DNA of 64,000 bases from Botryococcus braunii (Eukaryota > Chlorophyta > Trebouxiophyceae), in NCBI GenBank assembly GCA_002005505.1, contig MVGU01001296.1:1-64000 (forward strand), written 5' to 3'. The notes beneath the pieces were generated by a model that searched no databases, had not been told where the DNA came from, and was given only the letters and a program-made list of their open reading frames with translations. A program made the translations under genes and the position numbers. This document shows, in pieces, positions 7,075 to 17,509 of this stretch (the first letter of the stretch is position 1; the number at the start of each line of letters is the position of its first letter).

Positions 7075-10041
7075 ATGCAGATAGTCGCTAATGCTTTCCA
7101 CCCAGATGCTGAGGTGCAAAAGCTGACTATGATTTTTGATGGCCAGGTGCAAGGCGTGCACTGCCAGGTATTGGCTGACTCTGGAGCTAGCTGCAACATC
7201 ATCAGCGCAGCGCTCGCGGATAGACTTGGTCTACAAATAGAGTCACCACCGGAGAAGGCAGTGTTGCAAATGGCCAATGGCATGGAAGTTGATCATCTTG
7301 GGCATGTTACAATCTCTGTGACGATCCAGGGTTACCGTTTTGCTGCTGTAACTTGTACAGTGATGCATGTTCACTCCTGTGAGTGGGATGTGTTGTTAGG
7401 GCAGCAATGGTTGACCAGAGCTCGTGCTAGTGTGAACTTCGATGACAAATGTGTCACTGGGTACACTAGGAAGGGTAAGCCCTTTCGGTTACGATGTAAG
7501 GACAACATCGCCATGACTGACTCTGATTGTACAGATGCAAAGAAGTTAGTCATAACGATGGTACAGGCCAAGCGTCTTGCGCGCGCGGGGTGTAAAACGT
7601 TCTTATCATCTGTAACGCAATTGCTGTCTTCTGAAGCATCGCTTGTGGAAGTACCTGTGAGTGTGCACTCTTTGCTACAAGAGTTTGCAGATGTCTTCCC
7701 TGAAGACGTGCCAGGGCTGCCCCCTGACCGTCCTGGGGTTTCTCACACAATCCCTCTGATTGATCCACATGCGAAGCCTCCATCTCGACCCTTCTACCGA
7801 CTGTCTCGTTCGGAGGTGATGGAAGCTGAACGACAGGTGAAGCTGCTCCTGGAGAAGAAGTTCATAGAACCTTCAACTTCTCCTTACGGTGCACCTATCC
7901 TGTTTGTCCAGAAGAAGGACGGTGGTTTGCGGATGGTTATTGACTATCGCGCACTTAACAAACTCACCGTCAAGAACAAGTACCCAATGCCTCGCATTGA
8001 TGATGCACTGGATCAGCTTCAAGGTGCGACCTTGTTTACAAGTCTGGACTTGACATCAGGGTACCATCAGATCCGGATATCCGACGAGGATGTACCTAAG
8101 ACTGCCATTCGTACACCCGATGGATTGTTTCACTGGCGTGTCTTGCCGTTCGGATTGACGAACGCGCCGGCAACTTTCCAGACGGCAATGAATACAATAT
8201 TCCGGCCGTATCTGCATAAGTTTGTCTTGGTGTACTTAGATGACATCCTCATCTACAGTAAGACACCAGAGGAGCATTGCCAGCATTTGCGGCAAGTGTT
8301 GGAGCTTCTTCGAGAGCATCGGCTCTATGCAAATATGAAGAAGTGCTCCTTCGCTAAGTCCGAGGTGGCTTACTTAGGCCATATTGTCTCTTCTGAGGGC
8401 GTGAAGGTTGACCCACGCAAGACTGCTGCAGTCTACAATTGGCCTAAGCCCACGTGCTTGACGGAGCTGCGATCCTTTCTTGGATTAGCAACATACTTCC
8501 GTAAGTTCATTCGAGACTTTGCAAGGCTGGCCATGCCCCTGCATGGCATGACTCGCAAAGGTGTCCTTTGGGACTGGAAGAGCTCGTGTCAGCAAGCCTT
8601 TGATGCTATTAAGCAGGCTTTGACTCAAGCTCCGTGCTTGGCTTTCCCGGATTTCTCTAAGCCGTTTGAGGTGCATACGGATGCCTCACTGGCAGGTCTT
8701 GGGGCCGTCTTATATCAAGAGGGCCGCCCCATTGCCTTTGAGAGTCGTCGCCTCACACCGGCAGAAATCAATTATCCAACTGGGGAACAAGAGCTGCTAG
8801 CAGTGGTTCACGCCTTAACGGTGTGGCGCTGTTATCTTGAAGGTGGGCCGGAGTTCCGCGTGGTCACTGACCACAAGGCTATTACCTACCTTGATACTGT
8901 GGCACAGTTGAGCCGCCGCCAGACACGTTGGGCAGAGTTTCTCTCCCGGTTCCATTTCACATGGGAACATATGGCGGGTGCCTCAAATGTGGTTGCCGAT
9001 GCGCTGAGCCGCACGCCGGTGGGATATTCACCTCCAAACTCATTGGTGAACACTGTTGTGGTTCGTTCCACTCGTTCATACGTTTCGGAGGGTCCCCCTT
9101 GTCTTCCAAATCGCTCCCTTCGGGATGTCATTTGCGCCGTTACCCGGGCACAGGGTACTCCCTTGGCTGCAGAGGCTCGTGGTATGGGACACGAGTCTAG
9201 GCCTCCTTCAGGTGGGGGAGAGGGCATGACGTGGAAGGACAAGTTTGTGCGTGGTTATCAGGAAGACCTTTGGTTCAAGGAACCTAGCAATGTGGCGCCT
9301 CTGGTCGCACACGACGGCTTCCTGTTACACGAAGGAAAGATTGTTGTGCCGCATGCATTTGGGCTTAGATCCCACCTTATGGAAGAAATGCATGATAGCC
9401 CGTATGCTGGACACCAAGGTGTGAACAAAACCCTGAAGTTGGTTGCCCGCCATTATTGGTGGCCGACGATGACACAGGATGTGACGCAGTACGTGACTCA
9501 CTGTCACCTCTGCCAGAAGAACAAGGCAAGACATGCAAAGCCTTCGGGGCTGTTGCATCCTCTTGAGCTTCCGCATAAACCGTGGGACACGGTGACCATG
9601 GACTTCATCACCCAGTTGCCTCGCACCACAGATGGGCATGATGCCATCGTGGTGGTGGTGGACAAGCTGACGAAGATGGTCCATTTGGTGGCTACGCAGA
9701 CCACGGCGACTGCTGAGCAGACAGCGAAGCTGTTTGTGGATCATATCTGGAAGCTCCACGGAGTGCCTAGAAAAGTGGTGTCTGACAGGGATCCCCTGTT
9801 TACGAGCCACTTCACTCGAGCCTTGTGTCGGATGCTTGGGACCAAGCAGGCCATGTCCACGGCGTATCATCCTCAGACGGATGGGCAGACAGAGCGTGTG
9901 AACCGTGTTCTTGAGGACATGCTTCGCATGTATGTGTCTAAGTCACAGACTGACTGGGACGAGAAGCTGTCGTGTGCTGAGTTTGCTATCAACAATGCAG
10001 AGCACTCCAGCACAGGCTTCACGCCGTTCATGTTGAACTAT
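7075..10041 (+). pseudogene. pol: Gypsy D pol, main part (protease, RT, RNase H, integrase core), cut by E
   Basis: Open for 989 codons from ATG 7075. Protease has LADSGAS at residues 34-40. RT begins about residue 230 with the YLDD active site at 387-390 (8233-8244). RNase H follows (TDASLAGLGAVLY, then GEQELLAVVHAL). Integrase has a zinc-binding HHCC region (HAGH-type H...H, then CHLC) near residues 780-815, D of MDFITQLP, D of SDRD, and E of GQTERVNR. The frame leaves D at 10041 where E enters (target ACTAT at 10037-10041 and 16917-16921) and resumes at 16922. A spacer between RNase H and integrase holds hairpin H4. All catalytic residues are present, so apart from E this is an intact pol. 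Confidence 0.93.
9176..9195 (+). promoter_or_regulatory. GTATGGG hairpin H4 within D pol
   Basis: CTCGTG (9176-9181), loop GTATGGGA, CACGAG (9190-9195), a perfect 6-bp stem. It lies in the RNase H-integrase spacer, where it is also translated. Confidence 0.65.
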
Positions 10042-10340
10042 TGATACAGTAGAAACGGCCAAAGGATGCGAAAACAATGGTTACAAGTTGTTTGGGCTCC
10101 ACCTCAGTACCCGTCCAGTCCGGCCCGGTCCTTCCTCTGCCAAAGCCTTATTCTATCCTGTTCTAAGTGTGTCCCTGTCTCCATCGCCAATGCGCCTTGT
10201 CAAGTAAGGGGTCACTCCCTTAGCGCGTGAAGTAGCCACTTCTTGGCGTGGAGGAACATAACTCACGAAGGGACCTTTATGGAGGTCCAAATCCTCGTGG
10301 TCCGGTCATTTTCCTATAACACGCGACTATTCCTGTTACA
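10042..10340 (-). repeat. Gypsy E 3' LTR
   Basis: 299 bp; on the minus strand it runs TGTAACAGG...CTGTATCA. No difference seen from 16618-16916. Confidence 0.96.
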
Positions 10341-10929
10341 CCCTCCCCCCCTTAGATTGGACGTCACGGCCAAGAGGGAGACTCACTCTAAACAACTACA
10401 CTACGCACCTAACACACTTGGCAGAGGTACGGTCCTGTCACGTCCTGTCCGCGGGTACTAGTCTGGCGTCCCCAGCCCAAGCCAGACCCCTGTCCTGTCC
10501 TGTCTTGTCCAGCCCTGTCCGTATAACAATGTAAAATCTGTCCCGTCCATACATAAATTCGCCCGTCCTGTCCAATAGGAATTCTACCCAACGGCAGTGG
10601 GGCCACCCATCTGCGTCGGGCGTTACGCTACAGCGCGAGCTAGCACGGATGTCGCGACATTACATGATTGACGTTCGAAACCTGACAAGGGTGAGCAGTC
10701 AGCACCGCACGCACCCGAGGTAGACGACACCCTACCTCGACGAGTCCTGTCCAGGGTGAGCGGTCATCACCGCACGCACCCGAGGTAGACATTCTACCCC
10801 GCTTACGTCCTATTCATCCGAGTGCGCTCTAGTACTGGGATACCCCCAGGGTACACTCTAAGGGCCAAGCTTAGAGCTTCCAAGGTGGCCCAAGGACGCA
10901 CCGAGGGGCCGACCCGACCTGCCAGAGCA
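10341..10929 (-). other. Gypsy E 3' untranslated region with polypurine tract
   Basis: The polypurine tract (GGGGGGGAGGG on the minus strand) is 10341-10351, touching the LTR. Also present are a CCTGTCC-rich stretch (10431-10575) and a diverged direct repeat sharing CACCGCACGCACCCGAGGTAG (cores at about 10702 and 10769). No gene is seen. Confidence 0.8.
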
Positions 10930-13900
10930 CTAAGCGCGCCTAGCGCGCTTCCGCTGCTTCTCAGCATTTTTACCACGTCCTTTACGTTTCTTGTCCACCT
11001 TTTCTTTTTGTTCCGGCCTGTGCTCCGTGGTTAAATCCCAGTACCGCTGTAACGCCTCCCTGGCGTGTTCTAAGTTATCCTCTGGCTCCCAAGTATTATG
11101 AATATCCTGATACCCGGTCCACTTTACAAGATATTCTCGCGCAGTTTTTCGACCTCGTAACTTTCGTTCCCTATGAGCTAGCACAGCCTCGACCTCATAC
11201 TCCTCTTCTCCATCAATAATCTCAGGTAGAGGAGGAGGTTGTACCGTCCCACCTTCCTTATAAGGCTTAAGCATAGAAACATGGAAGACATCATGAACCC
11301 TCAGAGTTTTTGGAAGCCTAACTCTGAAAGCTACCGATGATACCTCCTGGACGATGGGAAAAGGCCCAATAAACCGAGGTAAGAGTTTTCTTGTCCGAGT
11401 ATGCTTGAATTTCAGATTCTTTGTTGAGAGGAGGACAGGTTGGCCTATTTTTAAAATAGGAGCATCTTTTCTCCTCGCGTCCGCATATGCCTTCATGCGG
11501 TCCTGCGCAGCTTTGAGACATGTCCGCGCCCTTTCTAGATCCCATCTCATCCTTCGTACAAACTCTGCTGCTGCCGGTACATACTCACGTGCAGAAGATG
11601 TCACACCTTCATAGACTTCCTGGAAGGGAATCGTGGGATCCTGACCGAAAGTCAACCTAAATGGAGTAGTGTTGATTGATTGCTGAAAATTGTTGTTGTA
11701 AGAAAATTCAGCTTCACACAAATGTTTATCCCAGTCGTTGTGTCTTCCAGTGACGTAATGACGCAAATAATCCTCCAAGATCCTATTAATTCGTTCCGTT
11801 TGACCGTCGGTCTGCGGATGAAACGCTGTAGATAGCGCAGAGCGACAACCGGTCAACCGAAAGAGCTCTTGACAGAAGCGACCCACCCACCTAGGATCTC
11901 TGTCTGATACAATGTGAGTGGGAAACCCATGCAAGGTGAAAACCCGGGTCCGTAACAGTTGAGCTATCACTTCTGCACTTGCGTCAGTGGTCGTCGGAGC
12001 GAAGTGCGCATACTTTGACAACCTATCAACAGCAACCCAGATAGCGTCATATCCTTCCTTAGTTCTTGGCAGTCCAGTGATTAGGTCCATAGACATTGAT
12101 TGCCACTTTCTGTCAGGTATTTCTAGAGGGTGTAGTAACCCTACAGGTAAGTGTGCTGGGGCTTTGACACGCTGACACGAGTCACATTGGGCCACAAAGT
12201 CAGCCACATCTGAGGCCATCCCTGGCCACCACCAGGAACGTTGAACTAATTCGAGGGTCCTGTCCCTGCCTGGATGACCAACTATAGGTGGTCCATGCAA
12301 ATTTTCCAGGATTTCTCTACGAAGGTTACGTTCGACACCGTCAGAACTCATATGGTGGGAGGGAACGTAAATGCGCGCACCGCGCTTCCACAAGCCACTA
12401 TGGAAGCTTAACTTGCGGCGATTTTGTTTACGATGGAGCCAATCATCTATCTCATATGCCTCACTTAAAACCCTTCCCCATCCCCTCAACCCGTCCATCG
12501 GCGTGGGTAGGGTGGTGGAGTCTGCAGCCTCCCCAACCCCCATCGCTCCTACTCCGACAGGGGGAGAGTGCTCCCCCAGGGGCCCTGCCCTAGCCTGAAC
12601 CGACGCCTGAACCCCAGCCTGGGCCCGAGCTAGGGCTCGGACGTGGGCCCCGGCTAAGTGAGGACTCCTAGACAATGGGTCAGCAGGGTTAGTGGATCCC
12701 GGCGCATATTCCCATTGGATGTCGAATAACTGTAGAAACTCCGCCCAGCGCGCCCGTCTGGGTGAGAGTAGGGTTTGGGTTTGCAAAAAACTATTCGCGC
12801 GATGGTCCGTAACAACTGTGAAAGTTTGCCCTAATAAGTAACACCTCCACTCCTTGAGGGCATACAACACACCTGCAAGCTCTTTCTCAGTTGTGGAATA
12901 ATTGCGTTCGGCATTACTAAGCTTTTTACTGAAGTATGCTACAGGTCTACCTTCTTGCAATAGTACTGCACCCACCCCATAGTCACTGGCATCTGAGATC
13001 ACTTTGAAAGGCTTGCTACTGTCTGGGAGTGCTAGTACAGGAGCATTGGACAAAGTTTCTTTTAAACTTTGAAACGCGTGCTCTTCAGCTTCTCCCCACG
13101 TCCAAGGAACTTTGCCAGTGAGCCGGGTTAAGGGGGCCGCGAGCGTACTGTAACCCGGGACGAACTTGCGGAAGTAGTTGGCTAGTCCCAAGAATTGTCG
13201 TACGTGCGTGCTCCCCGTGGGTGTTGGCCAGTCCACAATAGTCCGAACTTTGGCAGGGTCAACTTTGATGCCGTCGCGCCCCACGACATGTCCCAAATAC
13301 CGCAACTCGTCAGCAAAAAACTCACACTTGGATAATTTTGCATAAAGTTTTTCCTCTCTCAGCCGAGTAAGGATGCGAGTTAAGTGCTCTAAGTGCTGTT
13401 CCCTGGACTTGCTGTATACCAACAAATCATCTAGGTAAACCACAACAAAACCCTCTCGAATAAAATCATGAAACACACTGTTCATCAGTCTCTGAAACGT
13501 GGAGGGAGCATTCGTGAGACCAAAAGGAAGCACCAAAAATTCAAATGAACCTAAGGGTGTTCTAAAGGCGGTTTTGGGAACATCGGATTCATGTAATCGC
13601 ACTTGATGGTAACCTGACAAGAGATCAAAAGAGGTAAAGAACTTTGAACCCTGCAGCTTGTCCAGAAGATCGTCTATCCGTGGCAACGGATATTTGTCCT
13701 TCCTTGTTAAGTTATTAACTGCCCTGTAATCTATAACCATTCGGAATGTTCCGTCTTTCTTTCTCACAAACAATATGGGGCTACCATACGGTGATGCACT
13801 CGGCCTGATGAAACCCTGTGCTAGTAATTCCTCAACCTGCCTCCGACACTCCGCCACTTCTGGTTCAGCCAACCTATAAGTGGGGCGACAGGGCGGCGTA

Positions 13901-14535
13901 TGGCCGGGTGTCATAGGTATAGTGTGCAAGATGCCCCTGTCTGGAGGTAAATCTGGCAATTTCTCTGGAAAAACATCCAAAAACTCTAACAACAATTGCT
14001 TCAAGTCTTGTGGCTTGTCAGTCATACCCTCAATAACACGCCGGGAGTTTTCGTTTAAATCTAGGCCGGTGGCTCCGCTGTCTTCGTCCCAAGGATTATC
14101 CCCCTCTGTAGTTGCCACTGCAACCCTATGGAGATAGTGTGTTGCACAAACTGAGTCCTGTCCACTCCTTGCCTCTCGCACAACCCCCCAAAACCCTGGA
14201 CAACCCTTTCGCATAGCCCGCCTAGCTTGACCCTCACTTATAACATTCACTTTTTGCGCCGGTAAGGTACCTCTTTCACTAGGGGGCAGCGGGTTGAGGA
14301 GTGTAATGTAGTGTGAGGAATGAGGCGGTTTAAGATGAACTGCGCCATGATTGTAGTCAATTAAAGCTTTTCTTTCTTTCAGAAAATCCTCCCCAAGGAT
14401 TAAGTCCACCCCATCCAACAGAGTTTCGCAGACAATGAAATCTCTGTTCCACATATGTTTGAGATAAGTGCACCCTGAGCTTAGCTGTCCCCGCCGAGCG
14501 CATGGTCTGTCCATCTGCCAGCTGGACATCCACAC
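10930..14535 (-). CDS. pol: Gypsy E pol (end of protease, RT, RNase H, integrase, chromodomain)
   Basis: About 1200 codons without a stop. It begins inside the protease (DLILGEDFLKE region). RT has the YLDD active site at 13426-13437 and LPFGLTNAPSTFQ just before it. RNase H (SDASDYGVGAVLL; TTEKELAGVLYAL) follows. Integrase has H...H...CDSC, MDLITGLP, SDRDPRW and GQTERINR. A chromodomain (YEVEAVLAHR...YLVKWTGY...WEPEDNL) is near the C-terminus, which then ends in a Lys/Arg-rich tail that could be a nuclear signal. Chromodomains are thought to steer integration towards modified histones. The true start is in the upstream frame; a one-base frame change near 14441-14448 separates them. Confidence 0.93.
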   Translation of the reverse strand: MWMSSWQMDRPCARRGQLSSGCTYLKHMWNRDFIVCETLLDGVDLILGEDFLKERKALIDYNHGAVHLKPPHSSHYITLLNPLPPSERGTLPAQKVNVISEGQARRAMRKGCPGFWGVVREARSGQDSVCATHYLHRVAVATTEGDNPWDEDSGATGLDLNENSRRVIEGMTDKPQDLKQLLLEFLDVFPEKLPDLPPDRGILHTIPMTPGHTPPCRPTYRLAEPEVAECRRQVEELLAQGFIRPSASPYGSPILFVRKKDGTFRMVIDYRAVNNLTRKDKYPLPRIDDLLDKLQGSKFFTSFDLLSGYHQVRLHESDVPKTAFRTPLGSFEFLVLPFGLTNAPSTFQRLMNSVFHDFIREGFVVVYLDDLLVYSKSREQHLEHLTRILTRLREEKLYAKLSKCEFFADELRYLGHVVGRDGIKVDPAKVRTIVDWPTPTGSTHVRQFLGLANYFRKFVPGYSTLAAPLTRLTGKVPWTWGEAEEHAFQSLKETLSNAPVLALPDSSKPFKVISDASDYGVGAVLLQEGRPVAYFSKKLSNAERNYSTTEKELAGVLYALKEWRCYLLGQTFTVVTDHRANSFLQTQTLLSPRRARWAEFLQLFDIQWEYAPGSTNPADPLSRSPHLAGAHVRALARAQAGVQASVQARAGPLGEHSPPVGVGAMGVGEAADSTTLPTPMDGLRGWGRVLSEAYEIDDWLHRKQNRRKLSFHSGLWKRGARIYVPSHHMSSDGVERNLRREILENLHGPPIVGHPGRDRTLELVQRSWWWPGMASDVADFVAQCDSCQRVKAPAHLPVGLLHPLEIPDRKWQSMSMDLITGLPRTKEGYDAIWVAVDRLSKYAHFAPTTTDASAEVIAQLLRTRVFTLHGFPTHIVSDRDPRWVGRFCQELFRLTGCRSALSTAFHPQTDGQTERINRILEDYLRHYVTGRHNDWDKHLCEAEFSYNNNFQQSINTTPFRLTFGQDPTIPFQEVYEGVTSSAREYVPAAAEFVRRMRWDLERARTCLKAAQDRMKAYADARRKDAPILKIGQPVLLSTKNLKFKHTRTRKLLPRFIGPFPIVQEVSSVAFRVRLPKTLRVHDVFHVSMLKPYKEGGTVQPPPLPEIIDGEEEYEVEAVLAHRERKLRGRKTAREYLVKWTGYQDIHNTWEPEDNLEHAREALQRYWDLTTEHRPEQKEKVDKKRKGRGKNAEKQRKRARRA

Positions 14536-15073
14536 ACTTCTTTGACAGCCTCACTCCGAGAGTAGCTAGGAAGTCTTGTCTGACGAACGAGTGCGTCGCC
14601 CCGGTATCGACTAAAGCGACGCCCTTCACACCAGTACAGTTAACATGAAAAAGCATTGCTAAATGCCTATTTGAAAAAGCTTGAGCAAAAGATACGCTAA
14701 ATTTGGGTCCGGCATGGTAAACTACATAGGAGTAGGGGACATCAGGTCCCTTGGTACCTTGCAGGATAACTCTCATGCCTTTTAGCCATGGGTACACTAC
14801 CTTGGATTTCGCCACTTTACTACCCATTAGAAAACAAGCACTTAAATGTTTATTTGCTTGTTGCTCACGAGCGAAAGTGGATAAGGTGTCCTCCGCTTTA
14901 CCTATAGGTACTGCAACAAATGTCGGTTTAGACGTTCCATCGGGTAGGGTATTGTCAAAGGGGCCTCTAGAAAAAGAACAATGCAAAAACTCAGAACAAC
15001 GTTGCTCGATAGAAGAATGAAAAGATTCCCAAGGAACAAAAGTGTGGAGGTTTCCTTCTCTAACTCCACTCAT
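14357..15073 (-). CDS. pol: Gypsy E protease (N-terminal part of the pol reading frame)
   Basis: ATG 15073-15071 overlaps the gag stop as ATGA. The active site is VALVDTGATHSFV, around 14605-14640. The frame then leaves the protease fold after QTYVEQR and runs into unrelated residues, while the fold continues in the frame of the downstream pol. As both LTRs look identical the element is young, so the frame change may be a sequencing error or a very recent mutation. An in-frame TAG two codons before the ATG argues against frameshifting from gag and for termination-reinitiation. Confidence 0.8.
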   Translation of the reverse strand: MSGVREGNLHTFVPWESFHSSIEQRCSEFLHCSFSRGPFDNTLPDGTSKPTFVAVPIGKAEDTLSTFAREQQANKHLSACFLMGSKVAKSKVVYPWLKGMRVILQGTKGPDVPYSYVVYHAGPKFSVSFAQAFSNRHLAMLFHVNCTGVKGVALVDTGATHSFVRQDFLATLGVRLSKKCVDVQLADGQTMRSAGTAKLRVHLSQTYVEQRFHCLRNSVGWGGLNPWGGFSERKKSFN

Positions 15074-16401
15074 GGCCTACCGCGTCCCCTTGCCCGGCCC
15101 CGTCCACGGCCCCGTCCTCTGATTCTCCGTCCCCGTCCGGCCCCACCCTGTGCTGTCCACCCTTGCATAGGGGCTGCTCCCATACCGAGGGACCTAAAGT
15201 TGTTGTGGCCCCCTCCTACCCGTCGCCGCAGCAAATCACCAGCCAGACCTGGAATTGGTGGAGCAGGCTGGTTTACCTCCTGTCTGGCCTTCACAATGTG
15301 TTGCAAGATGTCCCACTGTTGTTGATTAAGATAGGCGTTAGGGTCCTCTCTAAGTTTTTTGAGTGGGCAAAACCAAGATTCATGGCCAGGGGTATTGCAC
15401 GCGTAACAGCTTCTGTTGAGGGGAAAGGCAACTCTAGTGTCCCTCCGATACTCGGGAGGTAAACCATCCCTGCGGGGATAAGGAGTCGCGCCTTGGATCG
15501 CGGCGACCGTGGCGAGCGGCGCAGGGTAACCATGGGCCATCTGGATTGGCGCTGCCACCATCGGTGCAGCTGCCATCATCCCAAATTCATGACTGTAGTA
15601 GGGGATTGTCCAGTCCTGTCCGACGCCAGCAACGTGCGGTGCTGGGCCAATGGTGGCGGTTGCAATGCTTGAGTTAGGGCCCCCGGGGCCGGTTCTCAGT
15701 CTCTTTGCCTGTAAGGGCCCGCCCACCGCGGCATCGTACCGTGTGAGTAAACTTATCAAGGCATCCAAATCATCAAAACCTTTGCCTGTTGTAGGGTTAA
15801 TTGCTGAATATTTCTTTAAATCCTCACGTAGGCCTTTACGAAACCTATGGATTTTCTCCCCCATGGATAGGTCCCCACTGACTTCTACCTCTGCTAGCAA
15901 GGTTGTAAAGCGCTCAACATACTTCTCAACTGATTCGTTGCCCTGATATACGGAATCAAGTTTATCCCTTGCCTTTGCAACCTTATCAGTGTTATCATAG
16001 ACAGAAGACAACAGATCCCCAAAGAGAGCTAAATCCACGACAGCACCTGGATTTTGCCTCACGTAAGCTGCTTTTTTTGTTAACCACACCTTTTTCACGC
16101 TCTTTCCTAAACAGCGCACTGCGTAATCAACCCTGAGGTTCGCGGGCACACCGGTGAGTTCACAATATGACCTCACATCGTCTAGGAATTGTTCGAGATC
16201 GTCCCTGCGTCCCTCGAATTTTTCCGGTAAATGCGTTCGAACTGTCGGGATTCTTGCCTGTGGGTTCGCGGGGATTTGAGCCGCGACTTCAGCGTTTTCT
16301 GCCTGTTGTCGTAACTCAGCCAGTTCGGCAGCCATTGCCGCTTCACGCCCCTCGGCCTCGGCCAAAGCAGCCTGCAGCTCTTCGACTTGTCGTCTAGCCA
16401 T
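15070..16401 (-). CDS. gag: Gypsy E gag (capsid-nucleocapsid)
   Basis: 443 codons from ATG 16401. The start MARRQVEELQAALAEAEG is strongly helical with heptad-like Leu/Ala spacing, likely a coiled coil. The gag core follows (FEGRRDDLEQFLDDVRSYCE, then YVERFTTLLAEV), then a zinc knuckle CYACNTPGHESWFC, and an Arg/Gly-rich C-terminus (GRGRRIRGRGRGRGR), a typical RNA-binding tail. The stop TGA overlaps the protease ATG by one base step. A longer frame upstream lacks an ATG. Confidence 0.9.
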   Translation of the reverse strand: MARRQVEELQAALAEAEGREAAMAAELAELRQQAENAEVAAQIPANPQARIPTVRTHLPEKFEGRRDDLEQFLDDVRSYCELTGVPANLRVDYAVRCLGKSVKKVWLTKKAAYVRQNPGAVVDLALFGDLLSSVYDNTDKVAKARDKLDSVYQGNESVEKYVERFTTLLAEVEVSGDLSMGEKIHRFRKGLREDLKKYSAINPTTGKGFDDLDALISLLTRYDAAVGGPLQAKRLRTGPGGPNSSIATATIGPAPHVAGVGQDWTIPYYSHEFGMMAAAPMVAAPIQMAHGYPAPLATVAAIQGATPYPRRDGLPPEYRRDTRVAFPLNRSCYACNTPGHESWFCPLKKLREDPNAYLNQQQWDILQHIVKARQEVNQPAPPIPGLAGDLLRRRVGGGHNNFRSLGMGAAPMQGWTAQGGAGRGRRIRGRGRGRGRARGRGRP

Positions 16402-16604
16402 TTCTGAGCTGTCAGTGCTGGCGAGGCTCGGTGACACAGGAAATCGAGAAAGTCCGGGTGGGGGCCCTAAACTCGGTGACCCGAGTCGTAGGCCCCTAAA
16501 AGCGCCACACACACCACAACTAACCCAATCCGAATCTATAGAATTCTCTGAAAAACTTATTTGGGAAATCTTTTCAACGAGAGGAGCTCAAAATTTGGCC
16601 CCTC

Positions 16605-16616
16605 TCGCCGATACCA
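16605..16616 (-). promoter_or_regulatory. Gypsy E primer-binding site
   Basis: TGGTATCGGCGA on the minus strand, one base inside the 5' LTR. It is the same 12-mer as in C and D, pointing to one host tRNA used by three families. Confidence 0.88.
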
Positions 16617-16617
16617 G

Positions 16618-16916
16618 TGATACAGTAGAAACGGCCAAAGGATGCGAAAACAATGGTTACAAGTTGTTTGGGCTCCACCTCAGTACCCGTCCAGTCCGGC
16701 CCGGTCCTTCCTCTGCCAAAGCCTTATTCTATCCTGTTCTAAGTGTGTCCCTGTCTCCATCGCCAATGCGCCTTGTCAAGTAAGGGGTCACTCCCTTAGC
16801 GCGTGAAGTAGCCACTTCTTGGCGTGGAGGAACATAACTCACGAAGGGACCTTTATGGAGGTCCAAATCCTCGTGGTCCGGTCATTTTCCTATAACACGC
16901 GACTATTCCTGTTACA
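16618..16916 (-). repeat. Gypsy E 5' LTR
   Basis: 299 bp, no difference seen from the 3' LTR at 10042-10340. Followed by the second ACTAT (16917-16921) and D sequence. Confidence 0.96.
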
Positions 16917-16921
16917 ACTAT

Positions 16922-17509
16922 GGTCATCACCCGTACCTACCAGTATCGGTGTTGCCAGAGTTCAGGGTCCCGGCTGCCTCGAGCTTTGTCCAACGCATTC
17001 AGCGTTTAGTGGCAGAAGCTCGGCGCACACATCGCATTGCGACGGAACGCCAGGCACGTTACGCTAACACGAAGCGTAAGGATGTCACGTTCGCTCCAGG
17101 AGATTGGGTCCTGTTGTCGGCTAAGAACCTAAGGTTCAAAGAGGGCACACCGAAGCTGTTGCCTCGGTGGGTCGGGCCGTTCCAAATTGCCAAGTCTGTT
17201 GGAGGCAACTCCTATGAGTTGATCCTCCCGGCACGCTGGAGGATACATGACGTGTTCCATGTGTCACGGCTGGAACGATACCGCCGGGATGGCAGTGTCC
17301 AACCACCACCACCTGCTGAGGTGCTGAAGGGGGAGGACGAGTACGAGGTGGAGAAAATTCTTCACCACCGGAAGGCTCGCCGCTCGTATGAGTTCCTGGT
17401 TCGGTGGGTGGGATACTCCCCTGAACATGACACGTGGGAATCAGAGGCGAACTTGCGGAATGCCCCTGGGGCGTTGAAGGAGTATTGGGCACGGGTCAAG
17501 ACGGGCTAG
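16922..17509 (+). pseudogene. pol: Gypsy D pol, end of integrase with chromodomain
   Basis: Continues the D frame after E. It holds the basic integrase C-terminal domain (GDWVLLSAKNLRFK, then LLPRWVGPFQI and HDVFHVSRLERY) and a chromodomain (YEVEKILHHRKARRSYEFLVRW, WVGYSPEHDTWE, LKEYWARVK). The stop is TAG 17507-17509. It has no promoter of its own and is only meaningful as part of D. Confidence 0.92.

Larger units (their letters stand above)
10042..16916 (-). mobile_element. Ty3/gypsy element E (chromodomain type), recent, inserted in D
   Basis: 6875 bp, 299-bp LTRs that look identical by eye, target duplication ACTAT. On the minus strand: PBS, gag, protease-RT-RNase H-integrase-chromodomain, and a G-rich polypurine tract. 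It is a different family from D by LTR, gag and pol sequence, though both belong to the chromodomain branch. E post-dates D. Confidence 0.97.

Noticed and set aside
13880..14137. Plus-strand frames over gypsy E (for example 13880-14137, 12288-12598)
   Set aside because: Antisense to a 1200-codon pol frame with clear domains.
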